From: Bowmanella sp. JS7-9
Lineage (GTDB): Bacteria; Pseudomonadota; Gammaproteobacteria; Enterobacterales; Alteromonadaceae
NCBI RefSeq assembly: GCF_004329715.1
Contig: NZ_JXSY01000005.1
Coordinates: 248,001 to 312,000 of the forward strand
Reading direction: 5' to 3'
Length of the DNA stretch: 64,000 bases
Both the position numbers and the translations under genes were made by a program. Under the pieces are notes generated by a model, which saw only the letters and a program-made list of their open reading frames with translations, searched no databases and was not told the DNA's origin. Positions 7,915 to 15,637 of the stretch are shown piece after piece (positions within the stretch are counted from its first letter, which is position 1; every line of letters starts with the position of its first letter).

Positions 7915-7920
7915 ATCAAT

Positions 7921-8394
7921 ATGGAATTCGTGGTACAGCAAAGCAGTGGTAAAGAAGTTATCTACTCTTCAATCCCGCTTGAAAAACAAAGTGTCGCGGA
8001 GGGAGAGCTTGGAAGATGGCGTATAGATATGGTTGATTTTGAAAAATATCTAACCAACAAAATTAAAGACTTAGACTTTGGCCAAAGCATAGAGACATAT
8101 TGTTTTGGCTTTGAAATAGCCGACACAAAGTTGTGGGGTGAATTCTTTGCCTCAACAAAAGAATATATAAGCTATCGCCCAAAGTCTAAAACTCTAGTAT
8201 CAGTCGGTCAAATTGAATGGCTTTCGGTAAAAGACTTGGATTTTAAAAGTCAACTCAAAAGATTAGCCGAGGCCATAGTTGAGTCCGCTACCCGAGTTAG
8301 CGTATTAAAACGCAAGCCAAAAGATTTCAACTATGAGTATTTTGCCGAAGTAGTTAAGAAATTAGTTTTAAAGTACAGCTCAAAAAATGCCTAA
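7921..8394 (+). CDS. cassette 1 protein, unknown function
   Basis: 157 residues from the ATG at 7921, 7 bases inside the cassette; an upstream in-frame ATG at 7780 would start outside the cassette and is rejected. I do not recognise the family. The protein is soluble-looking and mixed alpha/beta, with a WRIDMVDFEKYLTNKIKDLDFGQ segment near residue 35 and a lysine-rich C terminus. There is no signal peptide or transmembrane helix. The stop codon TAA lies inside the R'' box of attC1, which is typical of compact cassettes. There is no good ribosome site before the ATG. A phage-defence, immunity or stress role would be only a guess from its cassette location. Confidence 0.75.
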   Translation: MEFVVQQSSGKEVIYSSIPLEKQSVAEGELGRWRIDMVDFEKYLTNKIKDLDFGQSIETYCFGFEIADTKLWGEFFASTKEYISYRPKSKTLVSVGQIEWLSVKDLDFKSQLKRLAEAIVESATRVSVLKRKPKDFNYEYFAEVVKKLVLKYSSKNA

Positions 8395-8481
8395 CAAACC
8401 AAGCCAGCTGACCCACGCAAGCAATGGCCTTGAAAAGCAGGCCATTAAACGCTTGCGGGCCAGCTGCTTAGGGCGTTAGCT
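8389..8481 (+). other. attC recombination site 1 (93 bp)
   Basis: R'' is GCCTAAC (8389-8395) and R' is GTTAGCT (8475-8481). The interior folds as an imperfect palindrome: CAGCTG-CCC-CGCAAGC arms with extra unpaired A residues on one side, then an inner TGGCCT / AGGCCA stem. Extrahelical bases on one arm are a hallmark of attC sites recombined as single strands. Confidence 0.88.
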
Positions 8482-8506
8482 TTTCCTCTAGCTCTGGTTA
8501 TTATTG

Positions 8507-9259
8507 ATGCTTCAATATGAAAATATAATTAGTTTATTAACAAATGCTTTTGAATTTCTAGAGCAAAAAATAGCACCACCTATTAAACAGGAATTTGGTG
8601 GCGGCTATGTTTATCGGTACAGAGAAAAATCTTACCAACAAGCTGTAATTCAAAAGCTTGCTAGAACAATTACAGGTTTAAGGGCATTACTTTTACTTAA
8701 TCAAAATGGTCTTCTTCAAGAGCAAGCCTCTCTACAACGAGTATTAGACGAGCTAGATGAAGATATAATGTTTCTCACTTTCCCGTTTTTATTTGACGAC
8801 CGAACTGAATTACATCAGAAATATTTAGACGCTTTCTACGAAGAAGAGTTTGATATCCCAGAGAGTGCGATTGAGTCAACTCAAAAAAGACCTATGATTT
8901 CAAGAAAAAAAGTTAGAGCTTACATAAACAAACCTCGTGGTGAGAAATCAAAGCAAAGTTCTTCTATCGAAACATCAAGAACTTTGAGTAAAACCTATTC
9001 TGGTTATGTCCACTGTGCATCGCCTCAAATAATGGAATTATACTTTGGGACACCGTTAAAGTTTCAAACCACAGGGAACGCAACATCGCCTTTTTACGAA
9101 GACCATAAAGACGATCTATTTAATAATTTCTTTCGTGCTATTCATTCTTTTGGTTTCGCGTCCATGATGCTTAGGCAAAATGAGTTATTTGACCAGCTAC
9201 TTAGCTATTCTAAGCAGTTTGCGGTTGAGCAAGGTAAAGGAAACAACGTGGCTTGGTAA
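8507..9259 (+). CDS. cassette 2 protein, unknown function
   Basis: 250 residues from the ATG at 8507 (a TTG codon directly before it is also possible). I do not recognise the family with confidence. The N-terminal half is helical and leucine-rich (LARTITGLRALLLLNQNGLLQEQASL), followed by an acidic stretch around residues 80-125. A basic loop (SRKKVRAYINKPRGEKSK) leads into a conserved-looking GYVHCASPQIMELYFG block and a C-terminal helical part. No membrane segment or signal peptide. The gene fills the cassette: it starts 31 bases after the junction and ends 2 bases before attC2. Codon use is AT-rich, unlike neighbouring core genes. Confidence 0.75.
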   Translation: MLQYENIISLLTNAFEFLEQKIAPPIKQEFGGGYVYRYREKSYQQAVIQKLARTITGLRALLLLNQNGLLQEQASLQRVLDELDEDIMFLTFPFLFDDRTELHQKYLDAFYEEEFDIPESAIESTQKRPMISRKKVRAYINKPRGEKSKQSSSIETSRTLSKTYSGYVHCASPQIMELYFGTPLKFQTTGNATSPFYEDHKDDLFNNFFRAIHSFGFASMMLRQNELFDQLLSYSKQFAVEQGKGNNVAW

Positions 9260-9261
9260 AA

Positions 9262-9361
9262 AGCTAACAAACGATTCAACAAGGACGTAAAAAGCTTGGC
9301 TTGCGTCACTTCGTTCCTAATTTTAGCCAAGCTTTTTAAGTCTGTTAAGCGGGCGTTAGCC
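9262..9361 (+). other. attC recombination site 2 (100 bp)
   Basis: R'' is AGCTAAC (9262-9268) and R' is GTTAGCC (9355-9361). The central stem AAAAAGCTTGGCT / AGCCAAGCTTTTT is a perfect 13 bp with a long loop. R'' complements the first core site of cassette 2, not that of cassette 3, as expected for a real array. Confidence 0.88.
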
Positions 9362-9365
9362 AATT

Positions 9366-9890
9366 ATGAAAAAACCTAAGATTTCTCAAACGAAACGAAC
9401 TAATAATTTGGCTGCGGAAGGTTCCTCTTTAAGTCTTTATGCAGACCTTTTACTTAACGCTGCATTTCACGGTGTCATTTTCCTCATTATAGCTATCGCA
9501 TTTTTTGAGTTTACTTTCCCAACAGCAAAAAACGCATGGTTTGCTGTGGCAACTCTTTTTTTCTCAACGTTTTTTGGTTTTTTAACGTTTAAGTTGCAGT
9601 TTCGTGGGACGCATGCGGTTGTTTTAAAATCGGATGAATTTCGTGAAGCCTTAACAAAATATCTTAAGAAGTTGGATTTCATAACTCATTATGACAACAA
9701 GCAATTTACCGCTGCTCAATTTACAAAACTCGGGCATTATGTGAACGACGACTTTTATGCCATTTATTCAGAAAATTGTGTTTCATTATTTTGCATCAGT
9801 TATCGACCTTTTCCGTTTTCATTGGTGAGATCTAGAAGGATCATCAAGGATGTATTAAATGAAGTGTCTGAGGCTAACAAACCACTGTAG
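9366..9890 (+). CDS. cassette 3 protein, two-helix membrane protein of unknown function
   Basis: 174 residues from the ATG at 9366, 5 bases after the R' box. Two hydrophobic helices lie at about residues 32-52 (AAFHGVIFLIIAIAFFEF) and 57-77 (AWFAVATLFFSTFFGFLTF). A cytoplasmic-looking basic domain follows, with aromatic FYAIYSENCVSLFCISYRPFPF near the end. I do not recognise the family. The reading frame runs through the R'' box of the third attC (GGCTAAC read as G-(L)-TN) and stops at TAG 9888-9890, so its last four to six codons come from the attC site. Confidence 0.7.
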   Translation: MKKPKISQTKRTNNLAAEGSSLSLYADLLLNAAFHGVIFLIIAIAFFEFTFPTAKNAWFAVATLFFSTFFGFLTFKLQFRGTHAVVLKSDEFREALTKYLKKLDFITHYDNKQFTAAQFTKLGHYVNDDFYAIYSENCVSLFCISYRPFPFSLVRSRRIIKDVLNEVSEANKPL

Positions 9891-9914
9891 TCACTCGCTG
9901 GCGCTCGTTGGGAC
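9873..9914 (+). other. attC site 3, left half only (truncated)
   Basis: The R'' box GGCTAAC (9873-9879) is followed by CAAACC and a GTCACTCGCTGGCGCTCGTT segment typical of the left arm of many cassette sites. Homology to an attC then stops and the sequence runs into a chromosomal terminator. There is no right arm or R' box, so this cassette could not be excised at its right end. Confidence 0.75.
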
Positions 9915-9922
9915 ACAAACAC

Positions 9923-9952
9923 AAAAAAGCCGTCCTGTTGGACGGCTTTTTT
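9923..9952. terminator. bidirectional terminator (right twin) after maiA
   Basis: GCCGTCC / GGACGGC stem, TGTT loop, with A6 before and T6 after, so it works on both strands. It ends the minus-strand homogentisate operon (maiA stop at 9970) and any plus-strand cassette transcript. Nearly the same as the hairpin at 6998-7025. Confidence 0.9.
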
Positions 9953-9969
9953 ACAATAAAAACAAAAGC

Positions 9970-10623
9970 TTATTCAGCATCAGGCTGATTCTCTGGCGCG
10001 GCGCGCTTAAACGCCTCCAACTCCGCCAAATTCTCTGCAATTCGCTGAATTGTCGGGAACTGACTCATATCCACCCCAAAGCGGTGAGCGTTATACACCT
10101 GCGGCATCAGGCACACATCTGCCAGTGACAGGGTAAAGCCAAAGCAATAGTCGGCAGCGGTGTTTTGCAGGCGCTTTTCTACCGTAGCAAAACACTTATT
10201 GATCCAGTGCTTAGCCCAGGTGGCTTTGCCGCCCTGATCCACCCCGTATTCGCTGGCCAGATAGTTCAGCACACGCAGGTTAGCCAGCGGCTGCACATCA
10301 CAGGCGATATCCATCGCCACGGTACGCACCCGTGCGCGATCCAGCGCATGCTCTGGCAGTAACTGCGGCAAATTGGGGTATTTCTCATCCAGATATTCAC
10401 AGATTGCCAGCGACTGGTTGAGGATGACGTCTTCGTCATCATCCACCAGCGTCGGCACCAGATTAGCCGGATTCAGGCCGGCATAGTTATCACTATGCTG
10501 CTGGCCGCCATCTTTAACTAAATGTACCGGCTGGAGCGTATAGTCCAGCCCTTTAATATTCAGCGCGATGCGAACCCGGTAACTGGCCGACGAGCGCCAG
10601 TAGCTATACAGCTTGAGTGCCAT
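9970..10623 (-). CDS. maiA: maleylacetoacetate isomerase
   Basis: 217 residues, the usual length. Glutathione S-transferase fold of the zeta class: the N-terminal thioredoxin domain carries SSASYRVRIALN, the SSCxWRVRIAL-like active-site motif in which the first serine activates glutathione. An NLVPTLVDDD loop and an all-helical C-terminal domain (ADVCLMPQVYNAHRFGVD) follow. It converts 4-maleylacetoacetate to 4-fumarylacetoacetate with glutathione, in the cytoplasm. It is the last gene of the hpd-hmgA-fahA-maiA operon, starting 4 bases after the fahA stop. Confidence 0.93.
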   Translation of the reverse strand: MALKLYSYWRSSASYRVRIALNIKGLDYTLQPVHLVKDGGQQHSDNYAGLNPANLVPTLVDDDEDVILNQSLAICEYLDEKYPNLPQLLPEHALDRARVRTVAMDIACDVQPLANLRVLNYLASEYGVDQGGKATWAKHWINKCFATVEKRLQNTAADYCFGFTLSLADVCLMPQVYNAHRFGVDMSQFPTIQRIAENLAELEAFKRAAPENQPDAE

Positions 10624-10626
10624 GCA

Positions 10627-11640
10627 TTATCCCTTATAGGCCACGACTTTCTGGTCAATTTTGCCGAAGATACACTGGCCGGCGTCGTCGTGCATATGAA
10701 TTTTGATGGTGTCACCAAATTTCATAAATGGCGTGGACGGCTTACCATCACGGATGGTTTCGATCATGCGCACCTCGGCAATACAGGAATACCCCACGCC
10801 GCCATGCTCGATGGCGCTGCCGTGGTCAGTACCCTGCTTGTTCGACACAGTACCTGAACCAATAATGGCGCCCGCGCCCAGATTGCGGCTTTTTGCGGCA
10901 TGAGCCACTAACTGACCAAAATGGAAGGTCATGTCTTCGCCCGCCTGTGGCTTACCAAACGGCTTACCATTGTATTCACTTAAAAGTGGCAAATGCACTT
11001 TTCCGCCCTGCCATTTATCACCCAGTTCATCCGGGGTGACGGCAACCGGTGAGAACACTGAGGCAGGCTTAGACTGGAAGAAGCCAAACCCTTTGGCCAG
11101 TTCGCCCGGGATCAGGCCACGCAGCGACACATCGTTAACCAGCATGATCAGTTTGATATGCTGCAGTGCGCTGTCGGCATCGATACCCATCGGGACATCG
11201 TCGGTAACCACCGCCACTTCGCCTTCGAAGTCGATACCCCACTCGTCGGACGGTAACTGAATATCGTCACGCGGGCCGATAAAATCATCCGAGCCGCCCT
11301 GATACATCAGCGGATCTGTCCAGAAGGTTTCCGGCATCTCGGCATTACGCGCTTTGCGCACCAGTTCAACGTGGTTCACATAGGCACTGCCATCGGCCCA
11401 TTGATAGGCCCGTGGCAACGGTGACTCACACTGGCTTTGCTCAAATGCTTCGCCCGCGACTTGCTGGCTGTTTAACTGCGCATACAAGGCTGCCAGTTTA
11501 GGGCTGATGTCTTCCCAGTTATCCAGCGCCTGTTGCATGGTGTCGGCAATGCCGGTGGCACTGATCATGCGGCTCAGGTCGCGGCTCACGACTACCAGTT
11601 GGCCGTCTCGGCGGCCGTTTTTAATCGTTGCTAACTTCAT
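10627..11640 (-). CDS. fahA: fumarylacetoacetate hydrolase family protein (fumarylacetoacetase)
   Basis: 337 residues from the ATG at 11640; a longer in-frame start at 11727 lies inside hmgA and is rejected because homologues begin MKLATIKNGRRDG. The FAH catalytic domain shows DFEGEVAVVTDD (metal-binding acidic residues), NDVSLRGLIP, FQSKPASVFSPV and GSGTVSNKQGTDHGSAIEHGG. It splits fumarylacetoacetate into fumarate and acetoacetate, the last step of homogentisate degradation. This shorter bacterial type differs from the roughly 420-residue animal enzyme. It starts 7 bases after hmgA ends. Confidence 0.9.
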   Translation of the reverse strand: MKLATIKNGRRDGQLVVVSRDLSRMISATGIADTMQQALDNWEDISPKLAALYAQLNSQQVAGEAFEQSQCESPLPRAYQWADGSAYVNHVELVRKARNAEMPETFWTDPLMYQGGSDDFIGPRDDIQLPSDEWGIDFEGEVAVVTDDVPMGIDADSALQHIKLIMLVNDVSLRGLIPGELAKGFGFFQSKPASVFSPVAVTPDELGDKWQGGKVHLPLLSEYNGKPFGKPQAGEDMTFHFGQLVAHAAKSRNLGAGAIIGSGTVSNKQGTDHGSAIEHGGVGYSCIAEVRMIETIRDGKPSTPFMKFGDTIKIHMHDDAGQCIFGKIDQKVVAYKG

Positions 11641-11647
11641 TGCAATG

Positions 11648-12784
11648 TTATTCCGTTTTCGCTTTCCAGCTGTTGACGTAATCCGGGTTTTCCACGTGTG
11701 TTGCGGCATCGCCCACTTCCAGTGCATCGCGGGTATCGAGCATCACCGCCACTTCGTCGGTGAACTTTTTACGATACTCCTGCCCGGCCTGAAACGCTTT
11801 AGGGTGCGGCCCATGGGTAAACCCGGCCGGGTGGAAGGTCATCATACCCGCGTCAATATTGTCGCGGCTGAAGAAATCACCGGCATGGTAAAACAGCACT
11901 TCATCATAATCGTCGTTGTTATGGTAGAACGGCACTTTCAGTGCGCCCGGATCGCTTTCAATCGGGCGTGGCACAAAGGTACATACCACAAATCGTTGCG
12001 CCACAAAGGTGGTGTGCGCCGACGGTGGCAAATGGTAACGGTGGCTCATCAATGGGCGAATATCGCGCCAGTTGAGTTTGACCACACATAAGTCACCGTG
12101 CCAGCCCTGGGCATCGAGCGGATTAAACGGATAGGTAATGGTTGAAACCTGGCCGTGACGTTTGACGTCGACTTGCCATTCGTTTTCATCCTGCTGGGCC
12201 AGAAACGCCTCATCAATTTGCGGAATATCCAGCACCGCCGGATCGAACACCGCGTGATTGCCCACCATGCCTTTTTCCGGCAACTGGTAGCTGTCGTTGG
12301 TGGCTTCAATCATCAGGATGGTCAGCGGACTGGTCACTTCTAAACGCCAGGTGGTGGAACGCGGGATCACAATGTAATCACCGTCACGTACTGGCAAGCG
12401 GCCGTAGTCACAGAACAGCGTGCCTTCTCCGGCATGCACAAATAACAAATCATCGCCGTCGGCATTGCGTACCAGACGTGTCATAGACTCGTGCAAGCGC
12501 CATTTGCGCACTTTGCAGTGGGCATTGGTGAGGATTTTTGGCAGAGACCAGGGATCCTGCGTGTCAATTTTGCTGAGTTTGTTCAAATCAAACAGACGGG
12601 GGCGCAACGGCCCCTGCCAGTTAGTCCAGCCGGTTGGTGCATGTTTATGGTGGAAATGGGTCGCCGGGCCAAAAAAGCCACTGCGCCCCGCTTCGCGCTC
12701 ATAAATCGCCTGCTCAGGAAAATCCGCATGGGCCTGGCGCGAAGCCGTGCCCTGGGTTTGTGGAAAACTAATCCACTTACGCAT
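11648..12784 (-). CDS. hmgA: homogentisate 1,2-dioxygenase
   Basis: 378 residues from the ATG at 12784, which overlaps the last codons and stop of hpd by 8 bases. An open frame runs 40 codons further upstream inside hpd but lacks homology. Conserved pieces: GPATHFHHKHAPTGW near the N terminus, GDYIVIPRSTTWRLE (cupin strand), FYHNNDDYDEVLFYHAGDF and TFHPAGFTHGPHP, which hold the His/Glu iron ligands of the family. It opens the ring of homogentisate with O2 to give maleylacetoacetate. It is shorter than the classic enzyme of about 430 residues, but key residues appear present. Co-transcribed with hpd, fahA and maiA. Confidence 0.9.
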   Translation of the reverse strand: MRKWISFPQTQGTASRQAHADFPEQAIYEREAGRSGFFGPATHFHHKHAPTGWTNWQGPLRPRLFDLNKLSKIDTQDPWSLPKILTNAHCKVRKWRLHESMTRLVRNADGDDLLFVHAGEGTLFCDYGRLPVRDGDYIVIPRSTTWRLEVTSPLTILMIEATNDSYQLPEKGMVGNHAVFDPAVLDIPQIDEAFLAQQDENEWQVDVKRHGQVSTITYPFNPLDAQGWHGDLCVVKLNWRDIRPLMSHRYHLPPSAHTTFVAQRFVVCTFVPRPIESDPGALKVPFYHNNDDYDEVLFYHAGDFFSRDNIDAGMMTFHPAGFTHGPHPKAFQAGQEYRKKFTDEVAVMLDTRDALEVGDAATHVENPDYVNSWKAKTE

Positions 12785-13856
12785 TCTCCAGCACTCCGCG
12801 GCGGATTTGGTCTTCTTCAATGGACTCGAACAGCGCTTTGAAGTTACCTTCGCCGAAACCTTCGTTACCTTTGCGCTGAATGATTTCGAAGAACACCGGA
12901 CCAATCACGGTATCAGTAAAGATTTGCAGCAGGATACCGTCTTTCATCGGTGCGCCATCGATGAGGATGTTCAGCTCGCGCAGTTTCGCCACATCTTCAC
13001 CGTGGCCTTCTACACGTTGGTCCACTTTGGCGTAATAGGTATCCGGGGTGACCATAAAGCCCATGCCACGCTCACGCAGGGTTTGCACGGTTTTATAGAT
13101 ATCATTGGTAGACAGCGCGATATGCTGGATACCTTCGCCGTTGTACTCGCGGATAAACTCTTCGATCTGAGACTTATCGTCAGATGACTCATTGATTGGA
13201 ATGCGGATTTTGCCACATGGGCCGGTCATGGCCTTGCTCACCAAGCCCGTCAGCTTACCTTCGATATCGAAATAACGGATCTCGCGGAAGTTACCGATGC
13301 GCTCGTAAAAATCAGCCCAAATGGCCATGTTGCCGCGACGTACGTTGTGAGTCAGGTGATCCAGCGTTTCCAACCCTACATCCGCAGCGGCCATGCGCGC
13401 TTCCCAATCCGGGTAGAAGTTAAAGTCGATTTCATAGATGTTGCGGTCACCGTAACGGTCGATGAAATACAGGGTACTTTCGCCGATACCGTAAACCGCC
13501 GGCAGGTTCAGTTCCATTGCACCCAGATTGCCCACAAACTGTTTGGCCCCGTTTTCCAGTGCATGAGCCAGCGCTTTTTGCGCATCTTTAACGCGCCATG
13601 CCATACCACACACAGACGGGCCGTGCTCTTTGGCAAACTGCTCGGCCTGCGAAGAAGGCTCAGCGTTAACGATGAAGTTCACATCGCCTTGCTTGTATAA
13701 CCAGACGCGTTTTGAGCGGTGCTGGGCGACTTCGGCAAAGCCCAGAGAGCTGAACAAATCTTTCAGCGCCTGAATGCCGGCGTCATCTGCGGCAGTGTAT
13801 TCAACAAATTCGAAACCGTCGGTACCCAGTGGGTTGTAATTTTGATTGCCAGACAT
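12777..13856 (-). CDS. hpd: 4-hydroxyphenylpyruvate dioxygenase
   Basis: 359 residues, full length. Two vicinal-oxygen-chelate domains; the Fe(II) ligands are recognisable as His in LDHLTHNV, His in IQHIALSTND and Glu in FFEIIQRKGNEGFGEGNF. It converts 4-hydroxyphenylpyruvate to homogentisate with loss of CO2. First gene of the minus-strand homogentisate operon. The ATG has AGGAA about 8 bases upstream. A TyrR-type operator lies at 13966-13983, about 110 bases before the start, so TyrR and aromatic amino acids probably control it. Confidence 0.95.
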   Translation of the reverse strand: MSGNQNYNPLGTDGFEFVEYTAADDAGIQALKDLFSSLGFAEVAQHRSKRVWLYKQGDVNFIVNAEPSSQAEQFAKEHGPSVCGMAWRVKDAQKALAHALENGAKQFVGNLGAMELNLPAVYGIGESTLYFIDRYGDRNIYEIDFNFYPDWEARMAAADVGLETLDHLTHNVRRGNMAIWADFYERIGNFREIRYFDIEGKLTGLVSKAMTGPCGKIRIPINESSDDKSQIEEFIREYNGEGIQHIALSTNDIYKTVQTLRERGMGFMVTPDTYYAKVDQRVEGHGEDVAKLRELNILIDGAPMKDGILLQIFTDTVIGPVFFEIIQRKGNEGFGEGNFKALFESIEEDQIRRGVLENA

Positions 13857-13965
13857 CGTTTTATTCCTGTTAGTTTTAACTACTCGATGACGACATCATG
13901 CGGGAATTTAAAAACAAGGGAAGAGTCCCAGCATTCAGGGGTTTAGCGCCAATTAAGGGGGTAAA

Positions 13966-13983
13966 TGTACAGGCCGATGTACA
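13966..13983 (-). promoter_or_regulatory. TyrR box upstream of the hpd operon
   Basis: TGTACA-N6-TGTACA, an 18-bp palindrome fitting the TyrR consensus TGTAAA-N6-TTTACA (invariant TGT...ACA ends, same spacing). It lies between the tyrR terminator and hpd, with tyrR itself next door. Confidence 0.75.
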
Positions 13984-13993
13984 GTTGGCAAGA

Positions 13994-14025
13994 CAAATAA
14001 AATACCCGCCAGATTTGGCGGGTAT
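13994..14025 (-). terminator. Rho-independent terminator of tyrR
   Basis: ATACCCGCCA / TGGCGGGTAT stem with a 4-base loop, followed on the minus strand by a T-rich tail. It lies 50 bases past the tyrR stop. Confidence 0.88.
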
Positions 14026-14074
14026 CGGGGGTTTACACGGTTAAAATCGTGCAGAATTCATTACATTTTAGTAA

Positions 14075-15619
14075 CTATAACTTTACAGTACGTTTATTAA
14101 TCCCATAGTCGCGCAGCTTATTGGCTATCGCGGTGTGGCTTAACCCCAGTTTTCTGGCCAATTGGCGCGTGCTGGGGTACGTGGGATACAAACGACGCAG
14201 CAGATCTTTTTCGAAACGTTTTACCGCCTCATCCAAGGTACCGGTGATCTCGGCCTGCACAAACGGGCCATCATTACTGGTAGAGGGTAACTGCACATTG
14301 TCTTTGTGGATCTCATCGCCTTCCAGCAGGGATACTGCACGGAACATGGAGTTTTGTAACTGGCGTACGTTACCCGGCCAGCTATAACCCTGCAGGTATT
14401 CCACACAAGAGCGGCTTAGTTTGGGCGCTTTCATGCCAAGCTTAGCCGCATGCTGTTTCACGAACTTTTCCGCCAGCGGCACGATATCCTGCTTACGTTC
14501 ACGCAGTGGCGGCAGCGATAGAGACAACACATTCAAACGGTAATACAGATCTTCGCGGAACTTACCGTCCATCACCAACTGACCCAGGTCTTTATGGGTG
14601 GTGCACATAATCCGCACATCCACACGCACTTCGTTGCTATCGCCTACCCGGCGGAAACAACCGGTTTCCAGAACGCGCAACAACTTGGCCTGCAACTGTG
14701 CTGACATATCGCCGATTTCATCCAGTAACAGCGTGCCGCCCTGAGCCTGTTCAAATAAGCCGGTTTTGCTGTTGTCATTACCATAGGCGCCCGGGGCGTA
14801 GCCAAATAACTCCGGCTCAGCCACGTTATCCGGCAGCGCGGCACAGTTAAGTACCAGAAATGGCTTATCCGCGCGGCTACTGGCTTTATGGCAGGCCTGC
14901 GCCAGCAATTCTTTGCCGGTGCCGGTTTCACCGATAAACAACACAGGGGCGTCCAGCCCGGCAACTTTATTCGCTTCTTTAACCACTTTGCGCATGCCCT
15001 GACTGGCAGCGGCTAAGGGGGCAAAACTGTCATGCAGCACACCCGGTTGTGGACTTAACACCGCATCAGATTTGAGTACCAGCATAGCACCGGCCAGATT
15101 TGACTCGCCGTCTTTATCCGTGACTTGCACTGGCAGTAACTCCGCCACGAAATCCTGCTCGATAAATTTCACCGCGGTGCATTGTGGGGTGATCTTTTTA
15201 CCTTCCAGCCAACGGCTGAAATTAAACCCTTTGATAAATTCGGCGATATCACGGCCGACGATTGATTTAAAATCCAGCTCGACACCGTTGGCCACCGCGT
15301 TATTGACCAGCAACACGCGGCCACGGGCATCGATGGAAAACACCGGCTCACTGAGGCTGTGTAACAGCGCGACTAATTGGTGCTTTTCCCGCTCGATGGG
15401 CATATAAGGGGTGGTTTTAACATCCATGATGCCTTTGATCCGGCGGATTTCGGGCATCAGGTGTTGGAATTCTGCGAACTCGATATTCGGAATATGCAGG
15501 AAAATTTTGCCTGCTTCGTCAACTTCAATACCGCGTAAATCGATCTCGTGTCTGACCAGAATATCCAATACATTCTGGGTAATGCCGAGGCGATCTTCGC
15601 AGCTAATTTCCAAGCGCAT
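14075..15619 (-). CDS. tyrR: TyrR-family transcriptional regulator of aromatic amino acid genes
   Basis: 514 residues from the ATG at 15619 (MRLEISCEDRLGITQNV); the open frame extends upstream without homology. Domains in order: ACT (1 to about 75), PAS (about 80-190), AAA+ sigma-54-type ATPase (about 205-430; Walker A GETGTGKE, Walker B TLLLDEIGDM) and a C-terminal HTH (STRQLARKLGLSHTAIANKLRDYGI). The loop that is GAFTGA in sigma-54 activators reads GAYGNDNSKTG here, as in known TyrR proteins, which regulate sigma-70 promoters. It binds Tyr/Phe and TyrR boxes; two boxes flank it, before hpd and before phhA. The catabolic neighbours suggest activation, as with PhhR. Confidence 0.93.
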   Translation of the reverse strand: MRLEISCEDRLGITQNVLDILVRHEIDLRGIEVDEAGKIFLHIPNIEFAEFQHLMPEIRRIKGIMDVKTTPYMPIEREKHQLVALLHSLSEPVFSIDARGRVLLVNNAVANGVELDFKSIVGRDIAEFIKGFNFSRWLEGKKITPQCTAVKFIEQDFVAELLPVQVTDKDGESNLAGAMLVLKSDAVLSPQPGVLHDSFAPLAAASQGMRKVVKEANKVAGLDAPVLFIGETGTGKELLAQACHKASSRADKPFLVLNCAALPDNVAEPELFGYAPGAYGNDNSKTGLFEQAQGGTLLLDEIGDMSAQLQAKLLRVLETGCFRRVGDSNEVRVDVRIMCTTHKDLGQLVMDGKFREDLYYRLNVLSLSLPPLRERKQDIVPLAEKFVKQHAAKLGMKAPKLSRSCVEYLQGYSWPGNVRQLQNSMFRAVSLLEGDEIHKDNVQLPSTSNDGPFVQAEITGTLDEAVKRFEKDLLRRLYPTYPSTRQLARKLGLSHTAIANKLRDYGINKRTVKL

Positions 15620-15637
15620 ACTACTTTTCCAAAAATG

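Larger units (their letters stand above)
7909..9914 (+). mobile_element. integron-type gene cassette array without integrase (CALIN-like)
   Basis: Three head-to-tail cassettes, each with one plus-strand gene followed by an attC site: 7909-8475, 8476-9355 and 9356 to about 9914. Each cassette starts with the TTRRRY half of a core site whose complement is the R'' box at its own end: GTTAGGC/GCCTAAC, GTTAGCT/AGCTAAC and GTTAGCC/GGCTAAC. This pairing is diagnostic of cassettes that once existed as circles. No integrase gene is present in the window. The DNA is visibly AT-richer than its neighbours. The third attC is cut short. Confidence 0.85.

Noticed and set aside
7780-7920. N-terminal extension of the cassette 1 gene to an ATG at 7780
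   Set aside because: It would begin outside the cassette boundary at 7909; the ATG at 7921 lies just inside the cassette as is usual.
8389-9914. CRISPR repeats
   Set aside because: The repeated palindromic elements are spaced by whole genes and differ in sequence; they follow attC rules.
12785-12904. Longer form of hmgA reaching into hpd
   Set aside because: The extra 40 codons are an alternate frame of hpd with a Lys/Ser-rich random look; the ATG at 12784 overlaps the hpd stop in a coupled way.
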